A DNA stretch of 5,289 nt, from contig JAHHLP010000178.1 in assembly GCA_018679295.1 (NCBI GenBank), positions 1-5,289 on the forward strand, read 5' to 3'. The translations under genes and the position numbers were made by a program. This document shows positions 1 through 5,289 of this stretch, in pieces; the stretch's first letter is position 1; the number at the start of each line of letters is the position of its first letter. Source of the stretch: Rhodothermia bacterium (GTDB lineage: Bacteria; Bacteroidota; Rhodothermia; Rhodothermales; JABDKH01). The notes under the pieces are model-generated. The model made no database searches, had not been told where the DNA came from, and worked only from the letters and a program-made list of their open reading frames with translations.

Positions 1-2182
1 GCGGTACCGCGCCTTTTTGAGTTGGATGTTGGAACGCGACTACACCGTGCGCCATGCTTACCTGCGTAACACTTTTGCGCTCGGTGCCTTCACGATCGGT
101 ACGGTGGTAACAATACTCGGCGCAGTAGTAGCGGGCATGGCAGGCATGGCTCCTGCAGCGATCCTGCTGGTCCCGGGAGGGTTGCTACTTGTAGCGGGCA
201 TCATCAGCATTCTCGTCCACTCCTTCGAGAGTGTGTTTCTTGGGGCCGGCACGTCCGTGCGGATCGGCGTACTATTTGCGATAGTGACTATCGGAATCCT
301 TGTATTGATGTCCTTGGGATCGCGAGATCTGGACCTTACAACGGAAATCAACCTGATGGCCCTTCCGGCGATTATCATCATCGTCGGACTGCTGGGTAAG
401 GCTTTCAAGAAGAGGGATCATCTGATTCTTACCGACAACCGTGCACGGCTGCTGACCGGTGCGTTTGGCGGGCTCTTTGCCATCATGATGATGTTTGTGG
501 TTGCCAACCCCGGAACGGAGCTGTTTCCGGATACAGACCCAAACATGATCCAGGTATCGCTGGAAGCACCGCTCGGAACGAACATCGACGAAAGCAATCG
601 CATCGCGGCCGAAGCACAGCAGCGCATCAACAATCTGCTTGACGAACACACGACCTCTCGGAACAACCTCAAAAACGTTCAGACTGGCGTCGGTGTTGGT
701 GGAGACATGATGTTTGGCGGCGGCGCCGCCAGTGCAGAACGATCCAACCTCACGATCAACCTGGTCGACTACGGCGATCGCGAGGAGTCATCGAAGGTCA
801 CCATGCGCCGGTTGCGCGAGGAGCTGAAAGGCATCCCCGGCGTGGAGATTGAGTTTACGAAAGACAACCCCGGACCTCCGACCGGTGCGCCAGTCAACAT
901 TGAGGTGTCCGGAGAAGACTTCGACGAAATCGTAAGGATCACCAAAGAGATCAAGCAGCTGCTCGTCGCAGCCGCTGAGACCGGAAAGATCGCCGGCCTC
1001 GTCGACATAGCGGACAACCTGAACACCGGACGTCCGGAACTCCACGTCGAGATAGATCGCGAACGCGCCGCGAGATTTGGATTGAGCACCTCCAAAATCG
1101 CCAGCTCAATACGCTCGGCAATCAATGGTGTAGAGTCGGGCAAGTATCGTGATGGCGAAGACGAGTATGACATCACGACCCGCCTGTCCGAAGCCAGCCG
1201 CAGCGATCTGGAGAGCCTCAACAATCTGACGGTCTTCGAAGAGGGCCAGCAGGTACCCCTCGTGGCGGTCGCAAACTTCACCGTGACGGGCGGACTGGGA
1301 TCGGTGACCCGTCTCGACCTCGAACGGGTGTCTACAGTTACTGGGGACGCGGCGGAAGGCTACAACAGCCGTGCCGTGTTGGAAGAGGTTCAGGCATTCC
1401 TCTCCGACTACGAGGCAGCGCTGCCGCCAGGCTACTCGTTGGCCTACACGGGCGAGAGTGAAGAGCAGGATGAAGCCTTCGGGTTTCTGACAACCGCTCT
1501 GCTCATCGCGATCGGTTTGATATTCATGATCATGGTGGCCCAGTTCAACCACGTGAGCACGCCGTTCATCATCATGGTAGCAGTCGGGTTGAGTCTGATC
1601 GGTGTCCTGCTCGGGTTGATACTCACACGGACTCCGTTTGGGCTGATGACGTTCATCGGCGTAATCAGCCTCGCGGGTATCGTGGTGAACAACAACATCG
1701 TCCTTATCGACTACATCATGCAGCTCCGCGATCGCGGCCTTGACAAACGGGAAGCCATCATCGAGGGTGGAGCGACGCGTTTGCGACCGGTCACGCTGAC
1801 TGCGCTCACGACGATCATCGGACTGATCCCGCTGACGTTCGGCATTGGCGTCGACTTTGTTGGCCTCCTAACCGACTTCCGGCCCAACTTCCAATTCGGT
1901 TCGGAGAACACGCAGTTCTGGGGACCCATGGGTACGGCCATTATCAGCGGGCTCACCTTCGCCACATTCCTGACGCTGGTGATCGTTCCCGTCATGTACT
2001 CGGTCTTCGACTCGCTCGCAGACAAGATGCAGTCACTGCTGCATGGTCAGACTCATGCGGAAACGGGCTTGGCGGATGGGCGCACGGACCACAGCGGTGG
2101 TGAGTCCGCGGACCCGGGCAGATCTCCTGCAGGCAACGGGATCGGATCGGAAGTCCTCGCGCCCGAGCCTTCAGGGGGTTAG
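1..2182 (+). CDS. RND-family efflux transporter permease subunit, C-terminal part (5' end outside window)
   Basis: Inner-membrane proton-driven RND (AcrB/HAE-like) permease, which would work with a periplasmic adaptor and an outer-membrane channel; the substrate cannot be told. The frame is open from position 2 to the left edge, so the TTG at 17 is internal and the gene is 5'-truncated. Counting from that TTG as residue 1, I see hydrophobic segments at about 19-41, 45-67, 80-100, 112-127 and 144-163. A periplasmic porter domain follows at about 165-485, opening with ELFPDTDPN and holding a Gly-rich loop at 223-240. Five helices come next at about 488-508, 515-536, 541-567, 591-612 and 633-662. 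Family motifs are GESEEQDEAF (479-488), SLAGIVVNNNIVLIDYI (551-567), RLRPVTLTALTTIIGLIPL (588-606) and FWGPMG (634-639). The C-terminal half of the RND fold is complete. The four helices before 144-163 are extra compared with AcrB. The tail after residue 672 is hydrophilic, rich in Gly, Ser and Glu, and probably disordered and cytoplasmic. The family call is very secure; the subfamily is not. Confidence 0.95.
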   Translation, partial: RYRAFLSWMLERDYTVRHAYLRNTFALGAFTIGTVVTILGAVVAGMAGMAPAAILLVPGGLLLVAGIISILVHSFESVFLGAGTSVRIGVLFAIVTIGILVLMSLGSRDLDLTTEINLMALPAIIIIVGLLGKAFKKRDHLILTDNRARLLTGAFGGLFAIMMMFVVANPGTELFPDTDPNMIQVSLEAPLGTNIDESNRIAAEAQQRINNLLDEHTTSRNNLKNVQTGVGVGGDMMFGGGAASAERSNLTINLVDYGDREESSKVTMRRLREELKGIPGVEIEFTKDNPGPPTGAPVNIEVSGEDFDEIVRITKEIKQLLVAAAETGKIAGLVDIADNLNTGRPELHVEIDRERAARFGLSTSKIASSIRSAINGVESGKYRDGEDEYDITTRLSEASRSDLESLNNLTVFEEGQQVPLVAVANFTVTGGLGSVTRLDLERVSTVTGDAAEGYNSRAVLEEVQAFLSDYEAALPPGYSLAYTGESEEQDEAFGFLTTALLIAIGLIFMIMVAQFNHVSTPFIIMVAVGLSLIGVLLGLILTRTPFGLMTFIGVISLAGIVVNNNIVLIDYIMQLRDRGLDKREAIIEGGATRLRPVTLTALTTIIGLIPLTFGIGVDFVGLLTDFRPNFQFGSENTQFWGPMGTAIISGLTFATFLTLVIVPVMYSVFDSLADKMQSLLHGQTHAETGLADGRTDHSGGESADPGRSPAGNGIGSEVLAPEPSGG

Positions 2183-2303
2183 ATTGGGGGATCGGTATTT
2201 TCGGACATGCAGTTGGCGGTGCGGGGCTAACGCGTTGGGCGCTGACCTGTAGTGTTCCCTGTTCCTCAACCATGTCCGCGTCAGCTCACGGAATCCCACC
2301 GAC

Positions 2304-3794
2304 ATGAAGGATCTGACCGAATATCCGGACGCTCACCTTCGCGTTTTTGATCGTCCGCCGTTGCCGGATCAACCATCCGGAACCACGATCTACCTGATCG
2401 GAATCTGTGGCACCGGGATGGGATCGCTGGCGGGACTGCTGCGCGAAGCAGGACACGAGGTAAGCGGTTCGGACGCTGCGACTTATCCGCCGATGAGCAC
2501 CCGTCTGGAGGAGATGGGGGTTCCCGTCATTGAAGGATTTGATGCGTCAAATTTTCGGGAGCCGTTCCCGGATCTGGTGGTCGTTGGCAACGCGTGTACC
2601 CCAACCCATCCCGAAGCCTCCCGCGCTCGCGATTTGCGTCTCGCGCAAGCGTCTCTGCCCGAAGCGTTGGCGCACTTCTTCCTCCGGCACCGACGATCAC
2701 TGGTGATTGCAGGAACGCATGGCAAGACCACGACGACCGGGATGTTGATACACCTCTTGCGCGAGTCCGGCCACGACCCGGGGTTTCTGGTCGGCGGCGT
2801 GATGCTGGATGGCGACGCCAGTTACGCCGTGGGAACGGGCGGGCATTTCGTGATCGAAGGCGACGAATACGATAGCGCGTACTTCGACAAACGACCTAAA
2901 TTCATGCACTACATGCCGACCAGCGCCGTCGTCACCAGCATGGAGTTCGACCACGCAGATATCTATGACGATTGGGATGACTATCGGGATGCGTTTCGCG
3001 AGTTCGCATCGATCGTCTCTAAGGACGGAGTCCTCGCACTGAACGGCGATGACCCACACGTAAGGGACCTCGCGAACTATGCCGCGGCACAAGTTCGTTC
3101 TTTCGGAATCGAGGGCGACGAACTCGACGTCCGGGCGACCAACCTGGAGACTGTGGCGGAGGGAAGCCGGTTCAATCTCGAAATAGACGGTGCCGATGCG
3201 GGTACGATGCTTCTCTCGATGGGCGGACGCCACAACGTCCTCAATGCGCTTGCCGCTCTGACGATCGGCCTTTCGGAGGACTTGAATGTCGAGACGATGG
3301 CCTCGTCGCTGGCATCGTTCCGCGGGATGAAACGGCGGCAGGAAGTCCGCGGAAGAGTTGCCGGAATCACGATTGTAGATGATTTTGCCCATCACCCGAC
3401 CGCGGTTCGCGAGACGATATCGGCGGTCCGGGGCCGTTGGCCCGGCCGGCGTATCCTCGCCGCGTTTGAACCGCGATCCAACTCCAGTCGCCGAAAGGTA
3501 TTCGAGTCCGAGTATGTCGACGCGTTTACCGGGGCGGACATGGTCTTCATCTCTCGACCGCCCTTCCGGCACAACGACAGCGAGTCCAACTTCATGAGCG
3601 TGGATAACATCGAGACTGAACTCACAGGCAGAGGGGTTAAATCGGCAGCACTCGACGGCCCCGACGCCGTGCTGGAATCGATACTCGATGCGGCCTCGGC
3701 AGGCGACGTAGTTCTGATCATGAGCAACGGCGGCTTCGGCGGCATTCACGACAAACTCCTGAAGGAACTCGCTACACGGCAAGTCACACCCTGA
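2304..3794 (+). CDS. mpl: UDP-N-acetylmuramate:L-alanyl-gamma-D-glutamyl-meso-diaminopimelate ligase (murein peptide ligase Mpl)
   Basis: Cytoplasmic ATP-dependent Mur ligase that attaches recycled tripeptide L-Ala-gamma-D-Glu-meso-DAP to UDP-MurNAc, bypassing MurC, MurD and MurE. The 496 residues show the three-domain Mur layout. An N-terminal Rossmann domain carries IYLIGICGTGMGSLAGLL (29-46) and GSDAATYPPMST (55-66). The central ATPase domain has P-loop AGTHGKTTT (136-144), EGDEYDSAYFDKRPKF (185-200), EFDHADIY (214-221) and GRHNVLNALAA (308-318). The C-terminal domain has DDFAHHPTA (359-367), FEPRSNS (388-394), RPPFRHND (418-425) and SNGGFGG (474-480). GSDxxxYPPMS, the DEYDxAxFDKRxKF block and EFDHADI favour Mpl over MurC. 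It is somewhat longer than typical proteobacterial Mpl (about 455 residues), partly from a 25-residue polar N-terminal lead. ATG 2304 is the only ATG or GTG start in frame between the stop at 2250 and the Rossmann motif; the ribosome binding site is poor (CGGA 11 bases upstream). The 121-bp gap to the RND gene shows no strong hairpin or promoter, so the promoter is unplaced. The neighbouring M19 dipeptidase suits a murein-peptide salvage role. Confidence 0.93.
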   Translation: MKDLTEYPDAHLRVFDRPPLPDQPSGTTIYLIGICGTGMGSLAGLLREAGHEVSGSDAATYPPMSTRLEEMGVPVIEGFDASNFREPFPDLVVVGNACTPTHPEASRARDLRLAQASLPEALAHFFLRHRRSLVIAGTHGKTTTTGMLIHLLRESGHDPGFLVGGVMLDGDASYAVGTGGHFVIEGDEYDSAYFDKRPKFMHYMPTSAVVTSMEFDHADIYDDWDDYRDAFREFASIVSKDGVLALNGDDPHVRDLANYAAAQVRSFGIEGDELDVRATNLETVAEGSRFNLEIDGADAGTMLLSMGGRHNVLNALAALTIGLSEDLNVETMASSLASFRGMKRRQEVRGRVAGITIVDDFAHHPTAVRETISAVRGRWPGRRILAAFEPRSNSSRRKVFESEYVDAFTGADMVFISRPPFRHNDSESNFMSVDNIETELTGRGVKSAALDGPDAVLESILDAASAGDVVLIMSNGGFGGIHDKLLKELATRQVTP

Positions 3795-3893
3795 CGAGTG
3801 CGCTCTTCTACAGCAGGATTTCATTTCTGACCACTAGCCGGACGAAAGAACGCTAATCGGCTATCATGAACTTATTCGAAATCACATCAACGC

Positions 3894-5039
3894 ATGACCG
3901 ATCCGAGACCTGATTCAGATGCCGATCGCGCGACCCGGCTCGCCCGTGATTCGCTTATCATCGACGGGCACATAGACGTGCCCCACTGGCTTCATAGCAT
4001 CTACCACGAAGACATCACGCGCCGAACAATCGGTGGCGACTTCGATTACCCACGAGCTGTCGAAGGTGGTCTGGACGCGGCCTTCATGGCCATCTACGTG
4101 CCGGTCGAGTTCCAGTCGAAAGCCGGCGCCAAGGCACACGCCGACCACCTTATCAATATGGTGGATCAAATCATCGATACGTCGCCGGACAAATTCGCCC
4201 GTGCCACTTGCGCCTCCGACATCCGAGTGAATCACAAAAAAGGTCTCGTCTCGCTGCCGCTCGGTATCGAGAACGGGGTCGCGCTCGAGGAGGATCTCGA
4301 GAGTCTTGCCTATTTCTACGACAAAGGTGTCCGGTACATAACGCTCACGCATGCCAAGGACAACAGCCTATGCGATTCGTCCTACGACGGGACTGGCACT
4401 CATGGCGGACTTAGCGACTTTGGAAAGGAAGTCGTCCGCGAGATGAATCGCACAGGGATGATCGTCGACGTATCGCACACATCCGACGAGGCTTTCTTCG
4501 ATGTCATAGACGTTTCCGAGAAGCCACCGGTTGCGACGCACTCTTCCGCGCGTCATTTCACTCCCGGGTGGGAGCGCAACATGAGTGACGAAATGATTCG
4601 GCTCCTGGCGGAAAAGAGCGGGCTCATCATGGTCAATTTCGGCTCCGATTTCCTGAAGGCTGAGTATGCCGGGCCAACGAAAAAAATCCGAAAGAAGATC
4701 GAGGCGGCAATGAAACGCAAAAAGCTCGATCGCGCGACCGAGGCCGGCTTCAAATACCTCTCGCGCCGTCGCATTGAAAACCCCGTCGGCACAGCAGACG
4801 ACGCAGCCATGCACATCGCTCATATTGCAGATCTTGTCGGCGTCGACCACATCGGCCTCGGCTCGGATTTCGACGGCGTCTTCACCTTCCCGGACGGTTT
4901 GCAGGATGTATCCGACTATCCAAATCTGCTAAGCTGCCTCATCCAGAGAGGATTCTCAGACCCGGAAATAAAGAAGATCTGCGGGGAGAACTTTCTTCGG
5001 GTGTGGGACGACATTCAGAAGTCGGCCGCCGATCGCTAG
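3894..5039 (+). CDS. M19-family (membrane dipeptidase/renal dipeptidase-like) zinc dipeptidase, cytoplasmic
   Basis: Amidohydrolase-fold metallopeptidase of family M19, which hydrolyses dipeptides and often accepts a D-residue at the C-terminal position. Expected metal ligands are present in order: H26 and D28 in IIDGHIDVP, the bridging E126 in LGIENG, H195 in VDVSH and H216 in VATHSSARH; D325 in GLGSDFDG is the expected catalytic or substrate-binding acid. Other family blocks are GGLDAAFMAIYVP after the first motif, YDKGVRYITLTHAKDNSLCD, and the C-terminal GENFLRVWDDI. At 381 residues it is normal length for bacterial members. A Lys/Arg-rich helical stretch follows the VNF segment at about 260-292. 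The N-terminus is polar (MTDPRPDSDADRATR) with no signal peptide or lipobox, so a cytoplasmic location is inferred. ATG 3894 is fixed by an in-frame stop at 3867 with no other start between, and no Shine-Dalgarno is visible. It lies 99 bp after mpl on the same strand, so co-transcription is plausible. The substrate is not determined by sequence; murein-derived dipeptides are an inference from context. Confidence 0.93.
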   Translation: MTDPRPDSDADRATRLARDSLIIDGHIDVPHWLHSIYHEDITRRTIGGDFDYPRAVEGGLDAAFMAIYVPVEFQSKAGAKAHADHLINMVDQIIDTSPDKFARATCASDIRVNHKKGLVSLPLGIENGVALEEDLESLAYFYDKGVRYITLTHAKDNSLCDSSYDGTGTHGGLSDFGKEVVREMNRTGMIVDVSHTSDEAFFDVIDVSEKPPVATHSSARHFTPGWERNMSDEMIRLLAEKSGLIMVNFGSDFLKAEYAGPTKKIRKKIEAAMKRKKLDRATEAGFKYLSRRRIENPVGTADDAAMHIAHIADLVGVDHIGLGSDFDGVFTFPDGLQDVSDYPNLLSCLIQRGFSDPEIKKICGENFLRVWDDIQKSAADR

Positions 5040-5071
5040 TACCACCAGCCCCTGCAACCCGCCCCCACTTC

Positions 5072-5106
5072 CATAAGCACGCTGTTCCGAACATAGGCAC
5101 GCTGTT
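5072..5106 (+). repeat. 15-bp tandem direct repeat, 20-bp period, ahead of the secreted-protein gene
   Basis: CATAAGCACGCTGTT (5072-5086) and CATAGGCACGCTGTT (5092-5106) match at 14 of 15 bases and are separated by CCGAA, giving a start-to-start distance of 20 bp, close to two helical turns. The repeat is seen directly in the sequence. It lies wholly in the 145-bp gap between the M19 gene and the gene starting at 5185. The second copy contains the -24 half of the candidate sigma-54 promoter. The first copy lacks both the GG and the GC dinucleotides, so it would not be a promoter itself. It could be a regulator-binding site or a local duplication of a promoter element. Confidence 0.7.
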
Positions 5107-5110
5107 TGCC
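5095..5110 (+). promoter_or_regulatory. Candidate sigma-54 (RpoN) -24/-12 promoter
   Basis: AGGCACG-CTGT-TTGCC matches the RpoN consensus TGGCACG-N4-TTGC[AT], with the invariant GG (5096-5097) and GC (5108-5109) exactly 10 bases apart. The deviations are A for T at the first position and C for A/T at the last. The predicted start would be about 12 bases past the GC, near 5120, giving a leader of about 65 bases before ATG 5185. Location and strand fit the downstream gene. The match is seen directly; use in vivo is inferred. A sigma-54 promoter also needs an enhancer-binding activator, usually bound further upstream, and I see no clear upstream activator palindrome. Confidence 0.5.
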
Positions 5111-5147
5111 AAACGTCCAACCGCAGCCCCGGACGCCCTTCGTTTGG
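5104..5147 (+). repeat. Overlapping inverted repeats across the -12 region and leader of the secreted-protein gene
   Basis: GTTTG-C-CAAAC (5104-5114) is a perfect 5+1+5 palindrome centred on the C of the putative -12 GC. The same right arm extends to CCAAACG (5109-5115), which is perfectly complementary to CGTTTGG (5141-5147), and a nested GTCC/GGAC pair (5115-5118 with 5131-5134) could extend it. These are either an operator overlapping the promoter or a hairpin in a longer transcript. RNA starting near 5120 would lack the left arm, so an RNA hairpin needs a more upstream start or read-through from the M19 gene. No T-run follows the right arm, so it does not look like an intrinsic terminator. 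Confidence 0.35.
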
Positions 5148-5184
5148 GTTGCAAAGAGCTACTACACAAGGCAATACAGCGACT

Positions 5185-5289
5185 ATGAATCAACGGTACG
5201 GGCGATTTTTGGCCATTTCTGCGGTATTGGGGATCCTGGCGAATCCTGCGGACGCCCTCGCGCAGTCGGCGACAGCCGATGGCCTACGT
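5185..5289 (+). CDS. N-terminus of an exported protein of unknown function (3' end outside window)
   Basis: An open frame of 35 codons starts at ATG 5185 and is still open at the right edge. It encodes a textbook Sec/SPase I signal peptide: a short n-region MNQRYGR with two Arg, a hydrophobic core FLAISAVLGILA (residues 8-19), and a c-region ending in ALA before Gln (about residue 27), with Ser, Thr, Ala and Asp after the cut. There is no Cys near the cleavage site, so it is not a lipoprotein. The mature part is too short to identify. A weak AAGG (5168-5171) lies 13 bases ahead of the ATG, somewhat far for a Shine-Dalgarno. The signal peptide supports this start over the in-frame TTG at 5149. 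The gene appears to be its own transcription unit with the candidate sigma-54 promoter upstream. A TonB-dependent receptor, a porin or a periplasmic enzyme are all possible. Confidence 0.75.
   Translation, partial: MNQRYGRFLAISAVLGILANPADALAQSATADGLR

Noticed and set aside
17..19. TTG as the start codon of the RND gene
   Set aside because: The frame stays open to the left edge and the upstream codons continue an RND-like sequence (RYRAF), and a C-terminal half alone would not be a functional pump; the true start is outside the window.
719..730. Perfect 12-bp palindrome GGCGGCGCCGCC
   Set aside because: It encodes part of the Gly/Ala-rich periplasmic loop of the RND protein and is explained by codon use.
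2196..2203. TATTTTCG as a Bacteroidota -7 element (TAnnTTTG) ahead of mpl
   Set aside because: One core mismatch, and the only TTG upstream is about 10 bases away instead of about 20.
2697..3824. 375-codon open frame on the - strand opposite mpl
   Set aside because: It lies antisense to the well-supported mpl gene, its translation shows no recognisable domain, and long antisense frames are common in GC-rich coding DNA.
3835..3863. TAGCCG...CGGCTA inverted repeat with a 17-base loop between mpl and the M19 gene
   Set aside because: Only six base pairs with a large loop and no T-run, so neither a convincing terminator nor an operator.
3862..3867. TATCAT as a sigma-70 -10 box ahead of the M19 gene
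   Set aside because: No acceptable -35 hexamer at 16-18 bases upstream; a single hexamer match is expected by chance.
3866..3913. 15-codon ATG frame overlapping the M19 start, possible leader peptide
   Set aside because: No ribosome binding site, no codon runs typical of attenuators, and no paired hairpins; short frames like this arise by chance.
4680..4686. Run of seven A in the M19 gene as a frameshift site
   Set aside because: The run starts at the first codon position (AAA AAA A), not in the -1 slippery phase, and the reading frame continues normally through conserved motifs.
5139..5146. TTCGTTTG as a Bacteroidota -7 element ahead of the secreted-protein gene
   Set aside because: The TA dinucleotide is imperfect and the nearest upstream TTTG is about 30 bases away, too far for the usual spacing.
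5053..5153. TGCAACCC (5053-5060) and GGGTTGCA (5146-5153) complementary 8-mers flanking the intergenic region
   Set aside because: Arms are 85 bases apart with no supporting structure between them; a chance match is plausible.

Overview
The window is a bacterial chromosomal segment of moderately high GC, fully packed on the + strand: two complete genes lie between two genes cut by the window edges. The lineage is probably Gram-negative and in or near the Bacteroidota/Rhodothermota/Gemmatimonadota (FCB) group. This is an inference from three things: the style of the RND transporter (an ELFPDTDPN-type junction and a glycine-rich periplasmic loop), an Mpl muropeptide ligase of the GICGTGMGSLAGLL type, and weak or absent Shine-Dalgarno sequences ahead of all three visible start codons. 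It is not a firm taxonomic assignment.

Layout. Positions 1-2182 hold the C-terminal part of an inner-membrane RND efflux permease whose start lies to the left of the window. After a 121-bp gap with no clear terminator or promoter comes mpl (2304-3794), the cytoplasmic ligase that joins recycled murein tripeptide to UDP-MurNAc. After a 99-bp gap comes a complete M19 membrane-dipeptidase-family zinc peptidase (3894-5039) with no export signal. A 145-bp intergenic region follows, and at 5185 a new gene starts with a clear Sec signal peptide and runs off the right edge after 35 codons.

How the genes fit together. Mpl and a cytosolic M19 dipeptidase next to each other suggest a small peptidoglycan-peptide salvage unit: one enzyme reuses the intact tripeptide and the other could degrade dipeptides, including those with D-residues. 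The RND pump looks like the end of a separate envelope/efflux transcription unit, though co-transcription cannot be excluded.

Most notable signals. (1) A near-consensus sigma-54 (RpoN) -24/-12 promoter at 5095-5110 lies just ahead of the secreted-protein gene. It is embedded in the second copy of a 15-bp direct repeat with 20-bp periodicity, and a short inverted repeat overlaps its -12 element. (2) The RND permease carries an apparent block of about four extra transmembrane helices just before the helix equivalent to TM7. No CRISPR array, tRNA, rRNA, insertion sequence or phage-like gene was seen. I found no wholly new system; the items above are the parts worth testing.
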